From Acidobacteriota bacterium (GTDB lineage Bacteria; Acidobacteriota; Aminicenantia; UBA2199): a stretch of DNA of 35,204 bases. Position numbers and translations under genes: made by a program. This document shows positions 8,805 to 17,186 of the stretch, in pieces. Below the pieces are notes generated by a model. The model worked only from the letters and a program-made list of their open reading frames with translations, did not search any database and was not told the origin of the DNA. Every line of letters begins with the position of its first letter. Position 1 is the first letter of the stretch. Where the stretch lies: the NCBI GenBank assembly GCA_025456175.1, contig JALOLC010000011.1, positions 1 to 35,204 of the forward strand, given 5' to 3'.

Positions 8805-11092
8805 ACCTCGAGCTGGAACTGAAAAGGAAGAAACGGCCGGCCAAGAGCCAGGACAAGGGCGGCTCTTCGCTGGGCAAGCTGCTGCTGGGCGCCTTCTTCG
8901 TCATCGTGGTCGCCAGCATCACGTACGTCCCCCCGGCGCGTTCCATCCCGGAAACGGGCCTGAAGGCCGGCGACATCGCCGACTCCGACATCGTCATCCG
9001 CAAGGACATGACCGTCGAGGACAAGGAGATGACCGATGCCAACCGCCGCAAGGCGCTGGCCGCCCTGATCCCGGTGTACGAGTTCAACTGGCAGAAAATC
9101 GCCGGCAGCCAAATGCTGCTGAACGAATGGTTCAGCTTCTTCAAGGAGGCGCGCAAGGATTTTTTCCTGAAAAAAACCGACCTGGAAGGCATCCGCACGC
9201 GGATTCGCGATGGTTTCGGGCTCGAGCTGCGCCCGCAGCCGCTGCAAGCGCTCATCCAGTCCAACACCTTCGCCAGGATCGATCTGAACCAGTTGCTCCT
9301 GGAGACCAGGAAATGGGAAGAGAAGGGCATCCTCATATCCCGCATCGGCGTCCCCAGGGGCAGCGCCGATGAGATCGTCCTTTTCAGCGAGAACAAGGGC
9401 TTTTCCCAGGCCCGGCTGAGCGATTTCTATGATCTGAAAGACGTCGAGGCCAACCTGTCGGCGTTTCTCAACGCTTCCCGCCTCGACGCCGTTGAAAGGG
9501 AGATCGTCAAGCCGATCCTGCTCGAGTTCATCAGCACCAACGTCACCTACTCCAAGGTGCTGACCCGCCAGCAGGAGGAAAAGGCGCTGGCGCTGGTGAA
9601 TCCCGTCTTCATTCACTTCAAGAAAGGGCGGATCGTGCTGCGCCATGGCGACGAGATCAACAAGGACCACCTGCGGCTGATCCAGCTGATCGCCGCCGAG
9701 GAAAAGACCAGCTCGCGCAAGATCCCGGGCGTCATCTTCATCATGACGCTGCTGGGCGTCTTCTTTTTTTTCTTCTGGCGGCTGAACATCGCCTCCAAGA
9801 CCGGCGGCATCAACCGCGCCCGGCTGAATTTTGTCTCGGGCATGACCTTCATCGCCAGCGCCATGATCTACCGCCTGGCGCTGTTCATCTACCCGCTGGT
9901 GCTGCGCAACATCACCCTGGACCTGCAGGGGGACGCCGCCGGCCTGGTCTACGCCATCCCCTTCGCCGTCGGCTCGCTGATCATCGCCTTCCTGTTCGAC
10001 CTGCCGAGCGCCGTTGTCTTCTCGTCGCTCAACGCCGTCATCGGCGGCTTCATCTGCGACTGGGACTTCAAGGTCCTGCTCTTCGTCCTGGCCGGCAACC
10101 TGGCCGTGGCCTTCGGGGTCGAATACTATCAGCGGCTGAAGCGCTCCTCGATCCTGAAAGCCGGCCTATTCTGGCTGCTGCCGGTCAATATCTTGACCAC
10201 GCTGATCTTCGCCCTGGGCGAGGACGATGCCGGCTTGAGAAAGGCCGCTTTCTATGTGGCGCTGGGCATTTTATCGGCCCTGCTTTCGGCATTCATCGCC
10301 AATTTCCTGATCCCGCTCTGGGAAGTGATATTCAAGCTGGTCACCGACCTCAAGCTGGTCGAGATCACCAACCTGAACCTGCCCTGCTTCCGCGAGATGC
10401 TGGAGAAGGCGCCCGGGACCTTCCACCATTCCCAGATGGTCGCATCCCTGGCCGAAGCCGCCGCCCAGGAGCTGGAGCTCTCCCCGCTTCTGGTGCGCGC
10501 CATGGCCCTGTACCACGACATCGGCAAGATCGACAACCCCCAGTTCTTCACCGAAAACCAGTCGGTCTACGAGGACGCGCACGGTCAGCTCACGCCGCTG
10601 GAGAGCGCCAAGGTCATCATCTCGCACATCGACCTGGGCCTGGAGAAGGCCGAGCGGCTGAAGCTGCCCAAAAAAGTGACCCTGGCCATCACCCAGCACC
10701 ACGGCACCAAGCTGGTGAAGTATTTCCACGCCAAGGCCAAGGAGCTCAGCGCCGGCCAGCTCGACGGGTTCGACGAGAACATGTTCCGTTATCCGGGGAA
10801 GAAGCCGCAGCAGGTGGAGGAAGCCATCATCATGCTGGCCGACCAGGTGGAGGCGGCATCCAAGAGCCTTTCGTCCCCCAACGACAGCGATATCCGCAGC
10901 GTCGTGGAAAAGATCATCGCCTCCGACATCGCCGAAAGCCAGTTCGACGAGTGCGACGGCCTGACCTTCAAGGCCCTGAACACCATCGCCGGCAGCTTCT
11001 ACAACAAGCTGGCGTCGATCTACCACCAGCGCGTCTCCTATCCGGGCTTTGAATTCGAAAAGGGAAAAGACGATGATCGCCATCCAGCATGA
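8801..11092 (+). CDS. 7TM-HD phosphohydrolase (PgpH/YqfF-like, putative c-di-AMP phosphodiesterase)
   Basis: N-terminal TM, large extracytoplasmic region, multiple TMs, HD domain FHHSQMVASLAEAAAQ...ALYHDIGKI; position between phoH and ybeY; GTGA overlap with phoH. Confidence 0.9.
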   Translation: MNLELELKRKKRPAKSQDKGGSSLGKLLLGAFFVIVVASITYVPPARSIPETGLKAGDIADSDIVIRKDMTVEDKEMTDANRRKALAALIPVYEFNWQKIAGSQMLLNEWFSFFKEARKDFFLKKTDLEGIRTRIRDGFGLELRPQPLQALIQSNTFARIDLNQLLLETRKWEEKGILISRIGVPRGSADEIVLFSENKGFSQARLSDFYDLKDVEANLSAFLNASRLDAVEREIVKPILLEFISTNVTYSKVLTRQQEEKALALVNPVFIHFKKGRIVLRHGDEINKDHLRLIQLIAAEEKTSSRKIPGVIFIMTLLGVFFFFFWRLNIASKTGGINRARLNFVSGMTFIASAMIYRLALFIYPLVLRNITLDLQGDAAGLVYAIPFAVGSLIIAFLFDLPSAVVFSSLNAVIGGFICDWDFKVLLFVLAGNLAVAFGVEYYQRLKRSSILKAGLFWLLPVNILTTLIFALGEDDAGLRKAAFYVALGILSALLSAFIANFLIPLWEVIFKLVTDLKLVEITNLNLPCFREMLEKAPGTFHHSQMVASLAEAAAQELELSPLLVRAMALYHDIGKIDNPQFFTENQSVYEDAHGQLTPLESAKVIISHIDLGLEKAERLKLPKKVTLAITQHHGTKLVKYFHAKAKELSAGQLDGFDENMFRYPGKKPQQVEEAIIMLADQVEAASKSLSSPNDSDIRSVVEKIIASDIAESQFDECDGLTFKALNTIAGSFYNKLASIYHQRVSYPGFEFEKGKDDDRHPA

Positions 11093-11489
11093 GGGCTTCC
11101 CCGCTCCCGCCCGGGAGTTCCGCGCCGCCCTGCGCCAGGCGGCCGCCCGCATCGGGCTGAAGGGGCGGGTGACCGTGCGCCTGGCCGGCGCTGAGGAGGT
11201 GCGCGCCCTGAACCGCCGCTTCCGCCAACGGGACCGCGCCACCGACGTGCTGAGCTTTCCCCTCGCCGAAAAGCTTCCCGAAGGCAATTATGCCGGCGAC
11301 ATCCTGATCTGCCTGCCCATAGCGGAGAGGCAAGCGCGGCGCGCCGGCCATTCCCGCGAACGGGAGCTGCTGCTGCTGGCGATCCACGGCCTGCTGCACC
11401 TGAAGGGTCTCGACCACGTGGCGGACGCGGGGGAGATGCTGGCGCTGCAGGAGCGCCTCTTCGCCGAGCTGGCCAGGGAGATGCCATGA
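11073..11489 (+). CDS. ybeY: Endoribonuclease YbeY (rRNA maturation)
   Basis: TDVLSFPL, GDILIC, HGLLHLKGLDH zinc motif; ATG 11073 preceded by AGGGAAAAG. Confidence 0.92.
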   Translation: MIAIQHEGFPAPAREFRAALRQAAARIGLKGRVTVRLAGAEEVRALNRRFRQRDRATDVLSFPLAEKLPEGNYAGDILICLPIAERQARRAGHSRERELLLLAIHGLLHLKGLDHVADAGEMLALQERLFAELAREMP

Positions 11490-12703
11490 GCATCGCCGGC
11501 CTCCTTGCCCTCTTCGTCATCGCCGTCCTGTTCCACCTGCTGGAGAGCAGTTTCGAAAGCTTCTCGCGCATCTCGCTGGCCAAGTTCCTGAAAAGCATCG
11601 AGAACCAGCGCCTGCCGCGCTTTCCCTTCGTCGAAAAATTCGACCTGGTCATCCATTCCCTGGAGACGGTCGTCTTCGTGCTGCAGATCATCCTGATGCT
11701 TTGCACCTTCCGCGCGCTGCGGACGGCGATCCCCCCGGCGGCGCTGCGCATTTTGCTCGTCGGCCTGTTCTACCTCGTCTTCTTCAACGTGGTCTTCTAT
11801 ATCGCCGCCTACCGCAACCGCGAAGCCGTGCTGCGCCGCCTGATCTTCCTTTTTCCCGTCGCCTGGTTCATCTTCTATCCCCTGAACTTCATCTTTTCCC
11901 TTTTCCTGAAGGAGAGCCCGCCCGAGCCGGGCGAAAACGAAAGCGAGGAGATCACCGACGAACAGCTGGAGGTCTTCCTCGAGGAGGGGGCCAAGGAGGG
12001 GGTCATCGAGAAGGAGGACCAGGAGATGATCGAGAGCGTCCTCGAATTCGGGGACACCCTGGTCAAGGAAATCATGACCCCGCGCGTGAACATCACCCAC
12101 GTGCATATCGACGCCGGCCTGGAGGAGGTGGTGGCCACGATCCGGGAAAAGAAGAAGTCGCGCTTTCCGGTCATCGCCGACAAGCTCGACAACGTGGAAG
12201 GCATCATCCTGGCCAAGGACGTCCTGGACTACTGGGGCCGCGGCGACTTCAACCTGCGCGAGATCCTGCGCCCGCCCTTCTTCATCCCCGACACCATGCG
12301 CATCCTGGAGCTGCTGAAGGAGATGCAGCGCACCAACCAGAAGTTCGCCATCGTCAGCGACGAGTTCGGCGGCGTCTCCGGGGTGATCAGCATGGAGGAC
12401 ATCATCGAGGAGATCGTCGGCGACATCAAGGACGAATACGACGAGGACCTCGAGCCGATCGCCCGCGACCGCGACGGCTGGACGGTGCGCGGCGACACCA
12501 GCATCTACGAGCTCAACGAGTCATTGGGCATCGAGATCGACGACAGCGCTGATTACCAGACCGTAGCCGGCCTGATCAGTTCCCAGCTGGGCAGGATCCC
12601 CTCGATCCAGGACCGCATCACCGTCGCGGGCCATGTCTTTGAGGTGCGGGAGATGGACCGCAACCGCATCAAGACCGTCCGCATCACCCATGACCCGAAC
12701 TGA
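11486..12703 (+). CDS. HlyC/CorC (CNNM-type) family protein with CBS pair and CorC_HlyC domain
   Basis: N-terminal TM region, EVFLEEGAKEGVIEKEDQEMIESVLEFGDTLVKEIMTPR, CBS repeats, DEFGGVSGVISMEDIIEEIVGDIKDEYD. Confidence 0.9.
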   Translation: MSIAGLLALFVIAVLFHLLESSFESFSRISLAKFLKSIENQRLPRFPFVEKFDLVIHSLETVVFVLQIILMLCTFRALRTAIPPAALRILLVGLFYLVFFNVVFYIAAYRNREAVLRRLIFLFPVAWFIFYPLNFIFSLFLKESPPEPGENESEEITDEQLEVFLEEGAKEGVIEKEDQEMIESVLEFGDTLVKEIMTPRVNITHVHIDAGLEEVVATIREKKKSRFPVIADKLDNVEGIILAKDVLDYWGRGDFNLREILRPPFFIPDTMRILELLKEMQRTNQKFAIVSDEFGGVSGVISMEDIIEEIVGDIKDEYDEDLEPIARDRDGWTVRGDTSIYELNESLGIEIDDSADYQTVAGLISSQLGRIPSIQDRITVAGHVFEVREMDRNRIKTVRITHDPN

Positions 12704-13598
12704 AGCCCGGCACTCGGGCTACGTGGCCCTGGTGGGCCGCACCAATGTCGGCAAGTCGACCTTCCTGAACGCCCTGATCGGGGCCAAGATCGCCATCGTC
12801 TCGGCCAAGCCGCAGACCACGCGGCGCAAGGTGCTGGGCATCAAGACCACGGAGCGCGGCCAAGCCATCTTCTTCGACTGCCCCGGCATCCACAAGCCGC
12901 ACTTCCGGCTGAACGAACGCATGATGAAGGAGGTCCGCGACGCGCTCCATGACGCCGACCTCGTCCTCTATTTCGTCGACATCGGCGCCCCGCAGGCCGA
13001 CGAGTTCATCTTCGCCCTGCTGGCCGAGGCCGCGTCTGCGCGGGACGATACTGCGGGCAAGCCCGTCTTCCTGGTGATCAACAAGATCGACACGCTGAGC
13101 AAGGGGCGCATACTGGAAAAAATCCAGGAATACAAGGACGCCTTCCCCTGGAAGGAGATCATCCCCATCTCGGCCCTCAAGGGAGACAACCTGGACCTGA
13201 TCGAAGACCTGATTTTCCGCTGCCTGCCCGCGGGCGAGGATTTCTACCCGGCCGAGGAGACCACCCTGCAGGGCCAGGCCTTCTATGTCGGCGAGCTGAT
13301 ACGCGAAAAGGTGCTCGACCGTGTCGAGGACGAGCTGCCGTTCACCACCACGCTCAAGGTCGAGGAGATCAAGGACCGCGGCGAGGTGGTCTACGTGCGC
13401 GCCGAGATCTTCGTGGAAAACCCGGCGCAAAAAAAAATCGTCATCGGCAGGCAGGGCGGGCTGATCAAGCGCATCGGCACCGATGGCCGCCTGGCGCTGG
13501 AGGAATACTTCGCCAAGAAGGTGTTCCTTGACCTCCACGTCAAGGTCGTGCCCAACTGGCGCAACTCACCCCAGGTTCTCCACGAGATCTTCGACTGA
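12690..13598 (+). CDS. era: GTPase Era
   Basis: GRTNVGKSTFLN, KPQTTRRKVLGI, DCPGIHKP, NKID, KH domain IVIGRQGGLIKRIGTDGRLALE. Confidence 0.95.
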   Translation: MTRTEARHSGYVALVGRTNVGKSTFLNALIGAKIAIVSAKPQTTRRKVLGIKTTERGQAIFFDCPGIHKPHFRLNERMMKEVRDALHDADLVLYFVDIGAPQADEFIFALLAEAASARDDTAGKPVFLVINKIDTLSKGRILEKIQEYKDAFPWKEIIPISALKGDNLDLIEDLIFRCLPAGEDFYPAEETTLQGQAFYVGELIREKVLDRVEDELPFTTTLKVEEIKDRGEVVYVRAEIFVENPAQKKIVIGRQGGLIKRIGTDGRLALEEYFAKKVFLDLHVKVVPNWRNSPQVLHEIFD

Positions 13599-13685
13599 GC
13601 GCCGCCCCACGGTTTTTTCCCCCCCCGCCGTCGGTTTTCCTGGTTGCTATTTCCACTTAAATATAATAAAATACAAGACAAGCCA

Positions 13686-15248
13686 ATGCCAATGATAAAA
13701 ACGCTGCGCGCCAAGTTCCTGCTCTCTTTCATCTTGATCGGCCTGGCCAACATCGTCCTCTCCTTGCTAATGATCCTGGGCGTCGTCCATGCGACCAACA
13801 GCCGTATGGCCCGGAAGAATTTCGTGCGCTGGGCGCAGGACTTCGAGGCCATGGCCGAGCCGAATTTCATCTATTTCAACTACATGAATCTGTCGGCGCA
13901 GACCGAGGACATTCTCCGGGGCAATCCCCTGGACTTCATCATGCTGTCCGACGCCCAGGGCAAGGAGATCTTCTTCAAGGGTCCCGAAGGCCTCAAGGAC
14001 GGGCTCACGCCCGAGCGCATCCCCCTTGGCGGCGAGCCCGTTGCCGCGTCCTTCGCCGGCCGCCCCTACCTGCTGCTCAAGCTGCCGGTGAAAGTCGCCA
14101 CTGCCGACACGCAGTGGGGGAGCATCCTCTTCGGTCATTCCAGCGAGGAGAACCGCGCCATCCTGGCCCAGCTGCGCCTGAATGTCCTTCTCATCTCGGC
14201 GGTGCTGCTGGCGGCTTTCAGCGCCCTCATCGTCCTCATCAACCGCAAACTGACCGAGCCGATCCAGCTGCTGAAGAACGGCCTGGAGAAGGTCAGTTTC
14301 GGGGATTTTTCCCACCGCATCCAGATCCACTCCAACGACGAGTTCTTCTTTCTGGGCGGCCAGTTCAATGAAATGGCCGAGAAGATCGAGAGCATGATGA
14401 CCGAGATCGAGGCCACCCAGCGCAGCCTGGAAAAGCAGGTCACCGCGCGCACCCGCGAACTGAACGATTCCAACCAGAAGCTCCAGGTCGCCATGCAGGA
14501 GCTGCGCGACACCCAGCAGCACATCATCCAGTCGGAGAAGCAGAAGTCCCTCACCGCCATCGTCTCCGGCTTCGCCCACGAGATCAACAACCCGCTGACC
14601 GGCATCCTGGGCTACGTCGACCTGATCGCCATCCGCGACGACGCCAGCCCCTACGTGCGCGAGAAGCTGGGCAGCATTCAAAAACAGGCCGTGCGCATCA
14701 AGAACATCATCGACCAGCTCAACCAGTTGAACCCCGACATGGATCAGGTCAAGATGGATATCAGCCTGGCCAACCTCCTGGAGAAGCTGGTCAAGGTCAT
14801 CGCCGGCCGGCCCGAGAACGCCGAGTACGCGATCGTGCGCAACCTGGCCGGCGAGGACATGATCATCCTGGGCAACCATTTCGCCCTCTGGCAGGTCTTC
14901 GAGGGCATCGTGGAGAACGCCATCGAGGCCCTGCGCGAGAACGCCATCGCCCAGGGCCGTGTCGAGATCGACCTGAAGCGCTCGATGGACGGCGCCCAGG
15001 CCATCGTCGACATCCGTGACAACGGCGGCGGCTTCAAGAACCTGGACAAAGCCTTCGACCCCTTCTACACCACGAAGAACCGCACGCAGAAGAAGGGCAT
15101 CGGTCTGACCATCGCCTACAACATCATCCAGGAGCACCAGGGCAACATCGTCATCAAGAACAACGACGGCGGTGGGGCCACGGTGTCGGTCTACCTGAAG
15201 ATTGCGGATAGGAAATCCAATATGCCAACGCGAACGGAGGACAAATAA
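13686..15248 (+). CDS. Membrane sensor histidine kinase (HAMP-HisKA-HATPase), no adjacent response regulator
   Basis: Two TM segments flanking a sensor region, HAMP-like LTEPIQLLKNGLEKVSFGDFSHRI, H-box SGFAHEINNPLTGILGY, N-box ENAIEAL, DNGGGF, PFYTTK, GIGLTIAYNII. Confidence 0.92.
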   Translation: MPMIKTLRAKFLLSFILIGLANIVLSLLMILGVVHATNSRMARKNFVRWAQDFEAMAEPNFIYFNYMNLSAQTEDILRGNPLDFIMLSDAQGKEIFFKGPEGLKDGLTPERIPLGGEPVAASFAGRPYLLLKLPVKVATADTQWGSILFGHSSEENRAILAQLRLNVLLISAVLLAAFSALIVLINRKLTEPIQLLKNGLEKVSFGDFSHRIQIHSNDEFFFLGGQFNEMAEKIESMMTEIEATQRSLEKQVTARTRELNDSNQKLQVAMQELRDTQQHIIQSEKQKSLTAIVSGFAHEINNPLTGILGYVDLIAIRDDASPYVREKLGSIQKQAVRIKNIIDQLNQLNPDMDQVKMDISLANLLEKLVKVIAGRPENAEYAIVRNLAGEDMIILGNHFALWQVFEGIVENAIEALRENAIAQGRVEIDLKRSMDGAQAIVDIRDNGGGFKNLDKAFDPFYTTKNRTQKKGIGLTIAYNIIQEHQGNIVIKNNDGGGATVSVYLKIADRKSNMPTRTEDK

Positions 15249-17176
15249 TGCTCAAATCGATGAGGGATAAGAAGAAAACGCTTTCCTGGACCTTGTGGCT
15301 GGTCATCCTGGCCTTTGTCGGCTTCATCTTCGTGCAATGGGGTTCCGGACGCTTCGAGGATGAGGGGTTGGAGCGCGACGTGGCCGCGGTCGGCAGCCAG
15401 CCGATCAGCGGCGAGGAGTTCCAGAAGCGCCTGGTTCAGAACCTGGATATGTACGACAAGCAGTTCAAGGACAGCCTCAACCGCCAGATGATCAACCAGC
15501 TGGGGGTTCCCGAGCAGGTGCTGCAGGGGATGATCAGCGGCCGCATCATCCAAAGCGAGGCCGAAAAGCTGAAACTGCGGGTATCCGACGCCGAGCTGCA
15601 GGAAGCCATCCGCTCCTACCCGGCCTTCCAGCGCGACGGCGCGTTCATCGGCTCCGAGGAGTACGAGCGGCTGCTGGCCTACAATCACATGACGGTGTTG
15701 GATTTCGAGAGCGGAATGAAACAGGACCTCCTCAGCGACAAGCTGAAGGCGCTGGTGACCGCCGGCCTGGCCCTGGACACCGCCACGCTGCGCGACGACT
15801 ACCGCAAGGAGAACGACAGCGCCGATCTGGAATCGATCCTCTTCCGTGCCGAGGATGTCAAGGAACAGCCCGACGTCTCCGAAGAAGAACTCCGCGAGTT
15901 CCACCGCAAGAACCCCTCCCTGTTCCGCACCCCCGAAAAGCGGGGCGGGGAAGTGCTGGCCATGAAGTTCTCCGACTTCAAGAAGGAAATCCGCGTCGGC
16001 GAGGAGGAGATGTTCGCTTATTTCAAGGCGAACAAGGCCATGTTCCGCGTTCCCGGCAAGACGCGGGTCAGCCGCATCTGGGTGGCCTACGACGCCCAGA
16101 CGCGCGAGGAGGTCCTCAAGCGGATGGATCAGACTGCCGCCGCCTTGACGCCGAGCGATTTCGCCGCCAGGGCCAGGGAGATGTCTGGGGACGAGAAAGC
16201 CAAGGAAGGCGGCGACTGGGGCTACTGGGGCTGGCAAAGCTTCAGCCCCCAGGAAAAATCGGTGATCGACAACCTCAAGCCCGGCGCGATCTCCTCGCCC
16301 GTGGATGCGGGCAAAGGGTTTTCCCTTCTCTACGCCTCCGAAAAGGTCGAGGAGAAGCAGGAGAATTATGACGCGGTCAAGGCCCGCATTCGCGATGTCC
16401 TGGAGGGCGAGAAGCAGAAAAAGCTGGCCAGCGAGCGCCTCGCGCAAGCCTATGAAAAAATCAAGAAGGCCGGCAACGTGCGCGAGGGCGCCGGCAGCCT
16501 GGCGGCCAAAGTCGTCGACAGCGGCCTGCTGACCCAGGGCCAGGCCATCCCGAATGTCGACGAGATGGGCTATATCTCCCAAAAGCTGTTCGCCATGAAC
16601 GACAAGGAGATCTCCCAGCCGCTGGAATTTCCCGAGGGGATCGCCGTCGTGCGCCTGACGCGCATCGTCAAACCCGAGGCCGAGGATTTCGCCGCCGCCA
16701 GGGAGCGGGTGCGCCAGGAGGTTCTGACCGCCAAGAAACTCGAGCTGCAGGAGGCGCGGGCGCTGAAGGTGGCCGCCGAGCTGAACAAGCTCGCTGATGC
16801 CAAGAAGATCGAGGAATTCCTGAAAACGGAGGGGCTCAAGGCGGATGCCGTCACCTACCAGCGCGGCAACCGGCTGGCCGGCCAGCCGGAGACCCCCGGA
16901 CTGGACGACGCGGTGTTCGCCATGGCAGAGAACTCCTACTCCCGCCCCTTGCGCCTGCAGAACGCCATCGCCGTCATCAAGCTCAAGAAGAAAAAGGTCG
17001 TCAGCGACGCCGACTTTGCCAGGGAGCGCGACGGCTATTACCGCCGCCGCCTGGAGGAGGCCCGGAACAGCCGCTTCGGCTCCTTCCTGTTCGCCGTCAG
17101 GAACGATTACAAGATTCGCTTCAATGCCGATAGTTTCGAGAAGATCAAGGAATACGCCCTGTCCAGGTACCGCTGA
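15248..17176 (+). CDS. PpiD/SurA-like membrane-anchored peptidyl-prolyl cis-trans isomerase
   Basis: N-terminal TM (TLSWTLWLVILAFVGFIFVQWG), SurA_N-like region, rotamase-like GGDWGYWGWQSFSPQEKSVIDNLKPGAISSPVDAGKGFSLLYASE. Confidence 0.85.
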   Translation: MLKSMRDKKKTLSWTLWLVILAFVGFIFVQWGSGRFEDEGLERDVAAVGSQPISGEEFQKRLVQNLDMYDKQFKDSLNRQMINQLGVPEQVLQGMISGRIIQSEAEKLKLRVSDAELQEAIRSYPAFQRDGAFIGSEEYERLLAYNHMTVLDFESGMKQDLLSDKLKALVTAGLALDTATLRDDYRKENDSADLESILFRAEDVKEQPDVSEEELREFHRKNPSLFRTPEKRGGEVLAMKFSDFKKEIRVGEEEMFAYFKANKAMFRVPGKTRVSRIWVAYDAQTREEVLKRMDQTAAALTPSDFAARAREMSGDEKAKEGGDWGYWGWQSFSPQEKSVIDNLKPGAISSPVDAGKGFSLLYASEKVEEKQENYDAVKARIRDVLEGEKQKKLASERLAQAYEKIKKAGNVREGAGSLAAKVVDSGLLTQGQAIPNVDEMGYISQKLFAMNDKEISQPLEFPEGIAVVRLTRIVKPEAEDFAAARERVRQEVLTAKKLELQEARALKVAAELNKLADAKKIEEFLKTEGLKADAVTYQRGNRLAGQPETPGLDDAVFAMAENSYSRPLRLQNAIAVIKLKKKKVVSDADFARERDGYYRRRLEEARNSRFGSFLFAVRNDYKIRFNADSFEKIKEYALSRYR

Positions 17177-17186
17177 AGGAGAAACC

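Noticed and set aside
13599-13628. Intrinsic terminator after era (CCGCCCCACGG followed by T6)
   Set aside because: The possible stem is only about 3 bp and the T-run is followed by a C-run; too weak to call.
16845-17186. N-terminal extension of the OPT transporter ORF
   Set aside because: Overlaps the PPIase coding sequence out of frame. ATG 17187 with an upstream GAAGGAG is the supported start.
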